Of a stretch of DNA of 39,602 bases, positions 9,201 through 16,596 are shown in pieces (within the stretch, counting starts at the first letter, position 1; every line of letters starts with the position of its first letter). Source of the DNA: Balneolales bacterium (GTDB taxonomy: Bacteria; Bacteroidota; Rhodothermia; Balneolales; Natronogracilivirgulaceae). The position numbers and the translations under genes were made by a program. Below the pieces are notes generated by a model that worked only from the letters and a program-made list of their open reading frames with translations, did not search any database and had not been told where the DNA came from. The stretch is from the NCBI GenBank assembly GCA_007120385.1, contig SKNT01000172.1, positions 1 to 39,602 of the forward strand. Reading direction: 5' to 3'.

Positions 9201-10951
9201 CCGTTGAGTTTTGAAGGATAGACATCCACCACGATACGTCCGTACCATTCATCCAGGTTCCGGCCGTGCCAGTTGATATCGTAATTCATGTTCCACTCCG
9301 ACTCAGGCAAGCCGTGATCATCGCTGAGTGCACTGAGATCGAAGTCCGAAGACCTGCCACGGATCAGAAAATGCGGCCAGTCGTCCTGCAGGTTCACGGT
9401 GCCTTTTCCGGTTAAATAACTATCCTGCTGATAATAGCCGAACTCATGTGTGAGGATGCGGTCGGAATATTCCAGATCCAGGTGCATGTCGGGTATGTGG
9501 TACCCGGCCAGCCGGGAATCGAACAAGTCAATATCCAGTAAGTAACGGGCAGACGGGTCAAGCAGGTTTTCGGCACGCAGGTACAGCTCCGTGTTGATCA
9601 GACCGGGCCAGGACTCCAGCCCTTTCAGAGCAGCGGGATTCAGTTCGCTGCCGAAAAGGGACATTTCCAGGGAAAGCGGCGGCTGGAGATCCACTGTGCC
9701 ACCCGCTTTGAGCGATCCTTGGGGAAGCGTCAGGTCGAAGTCAACATGCATGGTATCGATGCTGCCGCGAACGCTGCCCAGGAGAGCAATCGCTGACCAG
9801 TCACTAAATGGAAAATCGTGAATCCCAGGAACAAGGAGTGCGATGTCGGAATCATCCAGTTGCAGGTCAAACAAATCCACCTGGTATTCAAACATGGGAG
9901 GATCGAACAAATCGGTCAGGTCGGCATGGAAGCGCAGCCCGGTTTGCCCGGTGGCGACTTCCGCGTTTCGCAACGTGATCGCATTGCCGGAGCCGGCGGC
10001 TTCAAAGGAGGCATTGATACCGGGAAAATCTGCTGGGATTTCCGGGATGAACATCCCGAGTTCCTCTTCAGCGAGCAAGAGATCTTTCATCTCCAGAGCC
10101 CAGTAGGCGTTTCGCATCTGATCTGCGGGATCCCGGGCAAACAGGTTTACACCGTCAAAATCCAGACTCCAGTCAAGGTGGGAATGGCCCAAACGCATCT
10201 GCATCACGTTGAATTCCAGGTAGCGGCTGTCGTTGTAAATCTGGCCGGACAGGGCAAATTCACGATAATCCAGATTTTCCAGGACCAGGGTGAGATATGA
10301 TATGTCCAGATAGCGCTGTTCCCGGGAAATTTCCAGGAACATTTCCGTGTTGATGCGTTCAATTCGGAATGGTTCTGCCAGACGCGGGTCGGTGATGCCC
10401 GGAGGTGGATTTTCCACGTGAAGTGTTCCGTCGTGCAGATGGACGAAGGGTGCGTAAATCTCCAGGGTTCGGAATGGCCGGCCGAGCGGGGCCAGTCCTT
10501 CCTCTTTCCGGGTCCGTTCAGGCACATCTTCGTTTCCTATACGGTTGAATGCGCGTGCCATGGTATAGACGCCCTGGTCATCGGTACGCAGGTAGACTGT
10601 GGGTGTTATCAGTGCCAGGTCATTTATCGTCAGGTTACTGCGCAGCAGGGCAATAAGGTCTACCCGCACACGGAGTGTCTCCATGCTGAGGAGGGTGCGG
10701 TCATCGTGTTCCAGAATAATGTCATGCAATTCCATCTGCATGGGCAGGAACCCGCTGATCCCGCCAATGTGGAGAGTCCCCTCAAAATTGGTGTTAAACC
10801 AATTCTCGGCCCGTTCCGACAGATAACCCCGGACAGGATCTGTTTGAAGCATCAGGATGATGACGCCTGAAAACAGGATAACAGTGGCTGCCAGGACCAG
10901 CAGGCTGCTCCAGAAAATTCGCCAGGTGATATAAAGAAATCGGTAGAACAA
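6221..10951 (-). CDS. tamB: TamB-family envelope assembly / lipid-transfer protein (DUF490)
   Basis: TamB-type proteins are anchored in the inner membrane, span the periplasm as a long hydrophobic beta-groove, and are implicated in outer-membrane protein assembly and phospholipid transport. The 1576-residue product has one N-terminal membrane helix (about 12-35), then very long repetitive beta-strand sequence, and a C-terminal DUF490 region (about 1160-1530) with segments such as GSGRMRITLEDEDLQIFGNF and LDGDPTNALLDITAVYRSRP. It ends in an acidic glycine/glutamate-rich tail. It is longer than E. coli TamB (about 1260), which is usual in Bacteroidota. It starts 37 bases after aroB on the same strand. 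The expected partner is an Omp85 protein; the only one here is the barrel fusion two genes downstream. A start at ATG 10951 places the helix correctly. Confidence 0.9.
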   Translation of the reverse strand: MFYRFLYITWRIFWSSLLVLAATVILFSGVIILMLQTDPVRGYLSERAENWFNTNFEGTLHIGGISGFLPMQMELHDIILEHDDRTLLSMETLRVRVDLIALLRSNLTINDLALITPTVYLRTDDQGVYTMARAFNRIGNEDVPERTRKEEGLAPLGRPFRTLEIYAPFVHLHDGTLHVENPPPGITDPRLAEPFRIERINTEMFLEISREQRYLDISYLTLVLENLDYREFALSGQIYNDSRYLEFNVMQMRLGHSHLDWSLDFDGVNLFARDPADQMRNAYWALEMKDLLLAEEELGMFIPEIPADFPGINASFEAAGSGNAITLRNAEVATGQTGLRFHADLTDLFDPPMFEYQVDLFDLQLDDSDIALLVPGIHDFPFSDWSAIALLGSVRGSIDTMHVDFDLTLPQGSLKAGGTVDLQPPLSLEMSLFGSELNPAALKGLESWPGLINTELYLRAENLLDPSARYLLDIDLFDSRLAGYHIPDMHLDLEYSDRILTHEFGYYQQDSYLTGKGTVNLQDDWPHFLIRGRSSDFDLSALSDDHGLPESEWNMNYDINWHGRNLDEWYGRIVVDVYPSKLNGTDLGSHQLYLDMNHPGSETRSLRLTSSVADLVMEGDISMPAIPSLFRQWQDYLVHHIREEILFHDVDEPAMYRASKDDLLRADIFFEIKNLAILRAYLPELPVITSSLQLDMMLHADHEKLEIRSRWQDGASSWNGFAINRSEIILDAGFRHDQPLRDALNLDIDLQVGHLTFMEQQLDSLSWLLVADHGSLSSQSRVANFGNEVRFASDIQGTLDESEIRFSVENMVLGNQRYLWVTEDRPVFRYGHDGKLHIQELFLRSGNDRIFVDGTFSNDPEDSVQYQFVNVDLQRISEMIDGRVGFQGLLDGNLITRNLAVNPVFHGHLEVDRLAFNERIIGDVSLNSTYNPEKERFDTDLLVITDEEKYADYIENNNGYRQHLAASGWLRAPDARETSDTLYYFDVMVEELDAWVLRYLMDSIFESIEGRANGSGYITGNLSDYDFHGDFEILESEVVPVFLEPRYRLDGKVSVNRHEGVIIERLNVSDVARGRGVVTGFFDFNDFQPEKFMDITLDMRNLRFLDNRDGPDVPFYGRVSGTGVVNISGSNVSPFVRTLEPVITTSQSRVSIPLVDQSVDEAQGRFIRFVKDFDEVDIRRQIVRDPAVLRQIDRTFMEVFRMDLQFVAGPNSTVQLIFDPVTGEIVNAQGSGRMRITLEDEDLQIFGNFDVSSGDYLFVGGDILTRRFVLREGGTIRLDGDPTNALLDITAVYRSRPNIAPLLGASLDQTNRVPVELLLRITGPIDNIENDFYFEFPNAIDATQNAAVLNILNSEEQKLIQATSLLFTGGFISGSLVGDTQTQELGTTLQARAGQVGISQLLSTQINTLLSDNLLNVDVDLNLLGFDQADLAIALRLFDDRLVLRREGEVGGEDANIGDLGATYRINPNLSVEVFHRKDPMLMSILGTQADVENVNGVGLEAQFRFNSWREFGNRVWRNVTTLFGLVGNSGEPQAAGDETPGEEDSGGQETADMAIPVFGIINETTETESPGDAGE

Positions 10952-10988
10952 CGGTTGGTTTTACCTGTAAAAAAAGTGGTTGTGTCTG

Positions 10989-12068
10989 TCAGGCCAGGAC
11001 ATCAAAGGCATAAATCCAGGCGTCCCGAAGCAGGGTTTTGTCACTGATGCTGGCAATCAGCGGCTTTCCATGCCCGGACACCAGTACAAGGCGGATGTCC
11101 TGGTCTCTGTTTTTCTTGTCGTGAGTCATGAGGGTAACGAGTTCGTCGACCCTGCTGGTGTATGCGTCAATATCCAGCCGATAATTCGTTTTGAGCTCCA
11201 GCAAAGGTTCGTCAGAGACCTCATGTCCGAAGTGACGGGATACGAACAAGGCAGCGATCATACCAGCATATACGGCTTCGCCGTGGTTGATATTGCGGTA
11301 GTTGTCCAGTGTTTCCAGGGCGTGCCCGAAGGTGTGGCCGAAATTGAGCCATGCGCGTTTTCCGGCTTCCCGGGCATCGGCCGCCACAATGTCCGACTTG
11401 ATGCGCACCGAGCGCTCGATGACCAGCCGCAACCTTTCCGGAAAGCGTCCGGAGGGTTCGGCAAGCGCCGCTGCCTTATCCAGAAGTTCCGGATCCGAGA
11501 TGTACCCATATTTCAGCACCTCACTTAAACCGCAGAGCCATTCCCTTTGCGGCAGGGTTTCAAGGAATGCGGTGTCAAAAAGCACGGCTTGCGGGTGGTA
11601 AAAGGTACCTATGGTGTTTTTTCCGAAGGTGTGGTTGATGCCTGTTTTGCCTCCAACGGCGCTGTCCACCATGGCCAGCAGTGTGGTGGGTACATGGAAC
11701 AGCGGCAGCCCGCGCATGAGTGTGGAGGCGGCAAAGCCAGCCAGATCACCGGTCACTCCACCGCCTATGGCTATGAGCGGGGTATTGCGTCTCAGCGGAC
11801 CGGAAAAAGCAAAATCGATAATCCGGTTCCACATGTCGGAATTCTTGGACCCCTCGCCGGGGGGCACTTCGAAGCAGCGCACTGAATCATCCGGAAATGC
11901 ATTTTCAATGCGGTCACGGTGAGCGGCCAATACGTTTCCATCCACAACCAGTATGGCTTTTCCGCTTTCAGCTCCTGCGGCCTGACCCCACAGCAGATGC
12001 AGGTCATCGAACAGAAGAAAACGGCATTCGTGTATGTCAGTTATGTTAAGGGAGGGCATTCGGAGCAT
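10989..12068 (-). CDS. aroB: 3-dehydroquinate synthase
   Basis: AroB converts DAHP to 3-dehydroquinate, the second step of the shikimate pathway, using NAD+ and a divalent metal. The NAD-binding signature IAIGGGVTGDLAGFAAS, the substrate/metal region VPTTLLAMVDSAVGGKTGIN with KNTIGTFYHP, and the metal-ligand motif FGHTFGHALE are all present, and the length of about 359 residues is normal. The frame extends to a TTG at 12077, but ATG codons at 12068 and 12059 are more credible; I chose 12068. None has a convincing Shine-Dalgarno sequence. With this start it overlaps the end of aroK by 23 bases (14 if it starts at 12059), so translational coupling is likely. aroK and aroB are a classic pair. 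Confidence 0.95.
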   Translation of the reverse strand: MLRMPSLNITDIHECRFLLFDDLHLLWGQAAGAESGKAILVVDGNVLAAHRDRIENAFPDDSVRCFEVPPGEGSKNSDMWNRIIDFAFSGPLRRNTPLIAIGGGVTGDLAGFAASTLMRGLPLFHVPTTLLAMVDSAVGGKTGINHTFGKNTIGTFYHPQAVLFDTAFLETLPQREWLCGLSEVLKYGYISDPELLDKAAALAEPSGRFPERLRLVIERSVRIKSDIVAADAREAGKRAWLNFGHTFGHALETLDNYRNINHGEAVYAGMIAALFVSRHFGHEVSDEPLLELKTNYRLDIDAYTSRVDELVTLMTHDKKNRDQDIRLVLVSGHGKPLIASISDKTLLRDAWIYAFDVLA

Positions 12069-12606
12069 GATTATCAAGAAGTCGAATCAGTTCACTGGTG
12101 GTCTGATGTTTTGACCAAAGGGGCTGGACAGGTACCGTTATGTCTGCTTTTCTGTAGAGCGGTTCGCGTTTTTCGAGCAGCCCGGCAATGCGGTCCCGGA
12201 GCTGGTCGCCATCCAGCAGTTTTCCGCTGGCATCCCGGAGCAAAGGACGTTTTTTGTCCTTTTGCAGTCGCACGACGAGGGTATCAATCGGAACCTGCAA
12301 GTAGATGGTGACAGCATTCTGTTGCAGCAGGTCACGTATTTCTTCCTGCTGGTTGGCACCACCGCCCAGGGCCAGGACGGCCGGTCTGTGCTCAAGCAGG
12401 TTACGCAGATGCAACCGTTCCAGCATCCGGAAATATTCCTCCCCTTTCGAGCGGAAGATGTCCGGTATCTGCTGTTGCTCCTCCCGTTCGATTACTTCAT
12501 CCAGGTCAAAAAAAGGAAAACCCAGTCGCCCGGCAAGCTCCCGGCCGATCCTGCTTTTTCCCGAGCCCATGAAGCCGGTCAACGCAATCAAATTTTTGGC
12601 ATCCAT
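12046..12606 (-). CDS. aroK: Shikimate kinase
   Basis: Shikimate kinase phosphorylates shikimate with ATP in aromatic amino-acid synthesis. The 186-residue protein starts with the P-loop GFMGSGKS at residues 11-18, followed by FFDLDEVIE (substrate and magnesium aspartates near 34 and 36), EYFRMLE, and the glycine-rich shikimate-binding ALGGGA near 75-80. The lid arginine lies in the KKRPLLRD segment. Length is normal. It follows the rqcH-like gene by 33 bases and overlaps aroB, so the three are probably one transcript. A few residues beyond the usual end (DNHAPNALP) account for the overlap with aroB. Confidence 0.95.
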   Translation of the reverse strand: MDAKNLIALTGFMGSGKSRIGRELAGRLGFPFFDLDEVIEREEQQQIPDIFRSKGEEYFRMLERLHLRNLLEHRPAVLALGGGANQQEEIRDLLQQNAVTIYLQVPIDTLVVRLQKDKKRPLLRDASGKLLDGDQLRDRIAGLLEKREPLYRKADITVPVQPLWSKHQTTSELIRLLDNHAPNALP

Positions 12607-12639
12607 AAGCTTATATATTACGAAATATTCCGGGATTAT

Positions 12640-14250
12640 TCATGATTCCGGCGCTTCGGGTTTCTGCGGCCTCACCATCTCCACCCGCTCCCTGGTGACG
12701 ACAACCTGTCCGGGTGCTGCCCCTCTGGGTTTGCGGACATGTTTGCGTTTTGCCACCATTACCGGCACCATGGATGAGCCGGCCTGGCGGGAATAGGCAG
12801 CTGCGAAAGATGCCGCTTTGAGGATCACCTGTGGATCGGGCCAGCCGCTGCCACCGCCGGTACGTATCAGCACGTGCGATCCCGTTGTTCCACGGGCGTG
12901 CATCCATATATCTTCCTTGTGTGATAAAGCGAGTATTTGGTCATTGCTTTGGGCATTTTTCCCGATCCACACATCGTATTTCCCGATTTTTACAAGCCGG
13001 TATGGTCTTGCCACAGGCCGGGCTTCAGATGTAGCAAATCCATGCTGTTGCAGTGCTGCTTCATGTTTATTTGTCCATTTTTCCAGTTCAGCAGGGTGTT
13101 CCATTCCTGCCACTTCCTCAAGAAACTGCTCCAGCTGCTTCAGTTGTGAGGTCACAAGCGCCTTTCTTTTGCCGGATGTGGCAATTTCCCTGCGAATATG
13201 AGCTGCCCGGGCGTAAAAAGCCTGTGCCTGATGCACAAGGGTTTCACCGGGGGTGACAGAAATTACGCGTTCACGCCCTTCGTCAGTCCAGTCGGCAACA
13301 GTGATCCGGTCACGGGTGACTTTGCGGTCCGATCCGGGCTGGCTCATGAGCAAATGGCCGGCCTGTTCCAGTTCATTCGCCTTTTCAAGCCGTTCCGACT
13401 CCCTGTTTAACTGATCCAGCTGTTTGCGAAGCCCGCTGATGCGCCTGAGAAGTTTTTTTTCCAGGTCCCTCTGCCTTGGCAGCAATCTTGTTTCACGGTG
13501 CTTTGAAAGGAACAGGGTCCGGACGGCATCATTTACCTTTGCAAATGTGCGTTCGGGCGGGTGTGACAGGTACTGTTTTGGAAGCAGGCTCAGATTGCCT
13601 TCCGCAGTGATGGAAACGGTTTCCGGGTGAAGAAGCAGTTTTCCGAGTTCATTCAGTTTTGCTCTCAGGCCGGCTTCATCCAGGGAATCCAGCATGCAGG
13701 TATCCGCCACGTCGTTGATCAGTCCGCGAGGGAAGCGTTTGTCGATGGCGGTAATTTTCTTTCTCAACGGCAGGTCGGGATCCAGGCTATGCGGGGCAGC
13801 TTCACATGCCACCCTGCCGGCAGCAACAGGAGCCGGGATTCCCTGCAGCTCCTGGCTTTTCTTGAAGGAAGAAAGAATCCGGCCATCCTCGACCAGGAAC
13901 ACATTTGGCCGGCTGCTGAATGGCATGAAGAGCAGTTCTTGCGTACTGTTGGCGAATGTGAATCGGATGTAGCGATCGTGGGGGAATGGCATGGCGACTT
14001 CGGCAACGGCACATCCCTTGAGCTCAGGGAAAAAGCCGGCGGCATTATGCGATGGCGGTGCCGCCCGACCGTCAAGAAAAAGAGCGGTACCCGGAGAGGC
14101 CGCCGAGAAAGTCAGTTTCCTGTCCGGCTCTTTCTGAAAAAAGAAATCGATTTGATCTTTTCGGCTGGACCAGACTTCCCTGATTTCCTTTCCCGAAATT
14201 TCGTATCTTAGTTCTGCGACCAGCGAATGCAATGTATAATAGTTATTCAT
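12640..14250 (-). CDS. rqcH: NFACT-family protein, RqcH-like ribosome quality control factor
   Basis: RqcH (Rqc2/NEMF homologue) binds stalled 50S subunits carrying peptidyl-tRNA and recruits tRNA-Ala to add a C-terminal alanine tail that marks the chain for proteolysis. The 536-residue product has an NFACT-N domain (about 1-180) with HDRYIRFTF placing an Asp-Arg pair at 92-93, matching the tRNA-binding DR pair of characterised RqcH; a helical middle with helix-hairpin-helix and coiled-coil character (about 230-410, SERLEKANELEQAG); and a C-terminal NFACT-R domain (about 420-520) with DIWMHARGTTGSHVLIR. Older annotation calls such proteins fibronectin-binding. It is the first gene of the minus-strand run and is divergent from the 14301 gene across only 50 bases. 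Family is firm; tailing activity is inferred from the conserved pair. Confidence 0.85.
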   Translation of the reverse strand: MNNYYTLHSLVAELRYEISGKEIREVWSSRKDQIDFFFQKEPDRKLTFSAASPGTALFLDGRAAPPSHNAAGFFPELKGCAVAEVAMPFPHDRYIRFTFANSTQELLFMPFSSRPNVFLVEDGRILSSFKKSQELQGIPAPVAAGRVACEAAPHSLDPDLPLRKKITAIDKRFPRGLINDVADTCMLDSLDEAGLRAKLNELGKLLLHPETVSITAEGNLSLLPKQYLSHPPERTFAKVNDAVRTLFLSKHRETRLLPRQRDLEKKLLRRISGLRKQLDQLNRESERLEKANELEQAGHLLMSQPGSDRKVTRDRITVADWTDEGRERVISVTPGETLVHQAQAFYARAAHIRREIATSGKRKALVTSQLKQLEQFLEEVAGMEHPAELEKWTNKHEAALQQHGFATSEARPVARPYRLVKIGKYDVWIGKNAQSNDQILALSHKEDIWMHARGTTGSHVLIRTGGGSGWPDPQVILKAASFAAAYSRQAGSSMVPVMVAKRKHVRKPRGAAPGQVVVTRERVEMVRPQKPEAPES

Positions 14251-14300
14251 ACGTTACTTTCTCTGTTCTCGTAGCGCTTTTAAATTAAACATCAGATTGT

Positions 14301-14948
14301 ATGAACTACCCAATTTTCAGTGCTATAGTCAATCAGACTGAGACACGACTCACCAGGAGAGCCATTAATATAGATCAGTTCCGGGTATGGAACGAGGACA
14401 AAATCAATGCAACGGGACTTGAGATTGGTGTGAATCTGGCCAACAAGTCAAATCATGTGCAGCGCCTGGTCATTAATCTTGACTGGGACAAATTCCGTGA
14501 GGCCAGTCTTGCCCGGCAGCTTCCCGGCATGGAGAAACATCCTCTTTTAAAGGATGGGGTGTTCAACCGGAAAAGTGTCCGTCCCTACCTGGATGTTGAG
14601 ACGATTTGGTATTTTGATGAGCAGGTGCTTTACCGCAAGCTGAAGTCACCGGTAGGCAACCGGCGGATGGAGGCGGCCAGTCACTGGATGGAGCACATCA
14701 ATACCGAGCTGAAGCGGGTTCTGACCGAGGAAAATTTGATCACACGCTGGCACATGGAGATCGAGGGGGACATAAACGGCCGGTATGTAACGGATATGAG
14801 TCTCATTTCCTATCTGCAATACGAACTTGATTCATTCCGGTCGCTCAATGACATAAATGCTCATCTTGAAAAGAACATCCAGTTTATCCTGCAGCGGACC
14901 GATGTTATCATGAAGATTGCATCACGGACTATGGAGTTGGCAGCCTGA
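14301..14948 (+). CDS. Conserved-looking protein of unknown function
   Basis: I do not recognise this 215-residue protein. It has no signal peptide, membrane helix or cysteine cluster, so it is probably cytoplasmic. The first half is mixed alpha/beta (NHVQRLVINLDWDKF, YLDVETIWYFDEQVLYRKL); the last 90 residues look helical, with SHWMEHINTELKRVLTEENL and a C-terminal amphipathic stretch near residues 175-212 that could mediate self-association. The ATG at 14301 follows an AT-rich leader and is divergent from the rqcH-like gene with 50 bases between starts, so the two may share a control region. Codon use and composition look like the neighbours. The reading is coding rather than shadow because no other frame here makes a recognisable protein. 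Confidence 0.75.
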   Translation: MNYPIFSAIVNQTETRLTRRAINIDQFRVWNEDKINATGLEIGVNLANKSNHVQRLVINLDWDKFREASLARQLPGMEKHPLLKDGVFNRKSVRPYLDVETIWYFDEQVLYRKLKSPVGNRRMEAASHWMEHINTELKRVLTEENLITRWHMEIEGDINGRYVTDMSLISYLQYELDSFRSLNDINAHLEKNIQFILQRTDVIMKIASRTMELAA

Positions 14949-15089
14949 GATCCGGCCGGTAAACAGCGCGGCATACGGACGATTGCTTCGAAAAAGCAGC
15001 ATTCTTACATATCACAGCGGCCGGGAGTGGTCCTTCAGCCGCCATGATACGAAGATTGTCAATCGCTGCAGCAGGGGCTGCCGGCTATG

Positions 15090-15179
15090 CTATTTCTTCT
15101 TATGCCTGTTTTTACGAAGTCTTTTCTTTCTTTTGTGCTTGGCAATTTTTGCACGCTTACGTTTTTTTCCGCTGGGCAT
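15090..15179 (-). CDS. AURKAIP1/COX24-type small ribosomal protein, 29 residues
   Basis: The minus strand encodes a 29-residue, extremely basic peptide beginning MPSGKKRKRAKIAKHKRKK and ending RHKKK before a TAG. This is the AURKAIP1/COX24 domain pattern found as a stand-alone microprotein in Bacteroidota-type genomes. The mitochondrial relative (mS38) sits in the small ribosomal subunit near the decoding region, so a role in 30S structure is likely by homology. It starts 24 bases after the TPR gene's stop on the same strand and is probably co-transcribed with it. It lies below usual gene-finder cut-offs. The match is close to what I remember of this family, which makes the call stronger than its length suggests. 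Confidence 0.85.
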   Translation of the reverse strand: MPSGKKRKRAKIAKHKRKKRLRKNRHKKK

Positions 15180-15203
15180 ACGTTCTGATTTTAATGGTTC
15201 TTA

Positions 15204-15950
15204 TTAGTGGTAAAGTTCGTTGTGGTGCCGGTCGAGGTAACCCTGAACAACCGCTTCCCATTCCGGATCATCCGAGAGCATCAGCGAACGGTCAAAAAAC
15301 GGAACACTTTCGCCGATGTTACCCATCTGATGCAGCAGGACACCCATGTTGAAATTGGCGCGCACATGATTTGGGTCGATCCTCAATGCCTGTTCCAGCA
15401 TGGAGTGTGACGTTTCCGGCAGCAGAAGACTCATGTACACCACGGCAAGATCCGTCAGCACGTCCGGATCATCCGGTTTGAGCGCAAGAGCATTAATATA
15501 CATCTCTTTTGCCTTTTTTGCCTCCTCTTTTATGAGGTGTTCCTCATTTTTCTGCTGCATGGCAGACAGATGAAGTTCTGCGGCATGTATCAGGTCGGAG
15601 TGCAATCCGGTTTGCATTGCGCGTTCACCGGCCCAAACGGCGGCGGGACCGAAATGTCCTGTCCCGGAGTAGATTCGGATCAGCTCTCCGTAATAGGGCA
15701 GCCGTGCTCTCTCCAGCGACAGCGTATCCAGCACCGAGGTGACGTAAGCGATACGCTCCTGATCATCCGGACCCAGCCGCGCCGGAGCGTCCGCCCTTCC
15801 ATAAGAAGTTTCCGCGCCAGCCATACCGTCAGGACGCTCATTGAATTGGTATTGTTGTCCGGCAGGGTCCCTGCTATCCATGAAAATAGCCAGAGCCAGA
15901 GCTGTAAACGTGGCCAGAGTAACCACAACGAGAAACCATCGGTTAAACAT
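15204..15950 (-). CDS. Membrane-anchored TPR protein
   Basis: The 248-residue product has an N-terminal membrane anchor (residues 5-24, FLVVVTLATFTALALAIF) followed by a polar linker and a TPR-like helical array. Repeats can be placed at roughly 85-115, 125-158, 162-193 and 196-228, the clearest being DPDVLTDLAVVYMSLLLPE and NHVRANFNMGVLLHQMGNI. It probably faces the periplasm and acts as a protein-binding scaffold; no enzymatic motif is seen. It lies between HU upstream and the ribosomal microprotein downstream. Its ATG is only 29 bases beyond the U-run of the HU terminator, so expression must come from read-through or from a promoter overlapping the terminator. Specific partner unknown. Confidence 0.85.
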   Translation of the reverse strand: MFNRWFLVVVTLATFTALALAIFMDSRDPAGQQYQFNERPDGMAGAETSYGRADAPARLGPDDQERIAYVTSVLDTLSLERARLPYYGELIRIYSGTGHFGPAAVWAGERAMQTGLHSDLIHAAELHLSAMQQKNEEHLIKEEAKKAKEMYINALALKPDDPDVLTDLAVVYMSLLLPETSHSMLEQALRIDPNHVRANFNMGVLLHQMGNIGESVPFFDRSLMLSDDPEWEAVVQGYLDRHHNELYH

Positions 15951-15979
15951 GCTGATGAAACGGTATTCGGGGTAATGAT

Positions 15980-16024
15980 AAAAAAAAGGATATCCGGTGT
16001 TTCCCTGTACGGGTCCGGATATCC
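15980..16024 (-). terminator. Rho-independent terminator of the HU gene
   Basis: A perfect 10-bp inverted repeat (GGATATCCGG at 15988-15997 with CCGGATATCC at 16015-16024) has an inner CCC/GGG pairing. Read on the minus strand it is followed by a run of eight T (plus-strand A 15980-15987). It lies 53 bases after the HU stop and just before the TPR gene start. Confidence 0.85.
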
Positions 16025-16076
16025 TCTAAAGATACAGAAAAACGGGGAAAAGGTCCCCAAACAACGATCTCCCCTG

Positions 16077-16364
16077 TCAGGTGTTGATGGCGTTGTTTAC
16101 GGCCTGTTTGAAATCCCTTGAGACTTTCAGTACCGGCACGTACTGCTCGGGTACGGTGACTTCCTGATTGGTTTTCGGATTGCGGGCAATGCGCTGAGCG
16201 CGCTTGACCACTTTGAAACTACCGAAACCGCGCAGTTCGATGTTTTCCCCTTTTTTCATCGATTCAATCACAGTCTGCAGAAAACCGTTTACCACGGCTT
16301 CCGTTTCTATTTTGGTTATTCCTGTGTTGGCTGAGATTACCTCTACGATGTCTGCCTTGGTCAT
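16077..16364 (-). CDS. HU/IHF-family DNA-binding protein
   Basis: HU-type proteins bind and bend DNA as dimers and help organise the nucleoid. The 95-residue product is full length: two N-terminal dimerisation helices (MTKADIVEVI...TKIETEAVVNGFLQTVIESM), the IELRGFGSF turn at 42-50, the RNPKT arm tip at 61-65, and the C-terminal VSRDFKQAVN helix. The frame runs 25 codons further upstream to an alternative ATG at 16439, but that extension is cysteine-rich, unlike the family, and ATG 16364 gives the canonical MTKADIVE start. It is divergent from the symporter gene and has its own terminator. It does not contain the long extension of some Bacteroidota HU-like proteins. HU versus IHF subclass cannot be settled by eye. 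Confidence 0.95.
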   Translation of the reverse strand: MTKADIVEVISANTGITKIETEAVVNGFLQTVIESMKKGENIELRGFGSFKVVKRAQRIARNPKTNQEVTVPEQYVPVLKVSRDFKQAVNNAINT

Positions 16365-16512
16365 AATAACTGGGTTTTGGTGGAATTGATTACTGCTCAT
16401 ATGATTACTGCAACTGCATCTGTTGAATACACATAACAAAAAAAACGGCTTAAGGTTCCCGCAGTTGTAAAAAACTTTAATTTTTGGGATTGCACTTCGT
16501 GACCTTCGGTTC

Positions 16513-16525
16513 CTATGTCACATAG
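16513..16525. promoter_or_regulatory. Candidate operator palindrome in the HU/symporter divergent region
   Basis: CTATGT and ACATAG flank a single central C, a perfect 6-bp inverted repeat of the sort bound by dimeric regulators. It lies about 150 bases upstream of the HU start and 200 bases upstream of the symporter start. No regulator is identified, and a palindrome this short can occur by chance. Confidence 0.25.
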
Positions 16526-16596
16526 AATGCCATGACAGTTATTAATCATTCGCATGTGTGCATGTGTGTCAGTGCCCGTGCTCTGTCATGGGCATT
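16526..16596. promoter_or_regulatory. Long stem-loop in the HU/symporter intergenic region
   Basis: The 362-base gap 16365-16726 has no gene I can support. It holds an imperfect inverted repeat: the 13-base arm AATGCCATGACAG (16526-16538) pairs with CTGTCATGGGCATT (16583-16596) apart from one bulged base. The 44-base loop contains GCATGTGT twice in tandem. There is no U-run on either side, so it is not a standard terminator. If the symporter promoter lies upstream, the structure would be in its mRNA leader; otherwise it may be a protein-binding site. It matches no riboswitch class I know. Confidence 0.4.

Noticed and set aside
12069-12077. TTG start for aroB
   Set aside because: ATG codons three and six codons further on fit the family start better and reduce overlap with aroK.
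16365-16439. 25-residue N-terminal extension of the HU protein
   Set aside because: HU proteins begin at the MTKADIVE helix; the extension is cysteine-rich and unlike the family.
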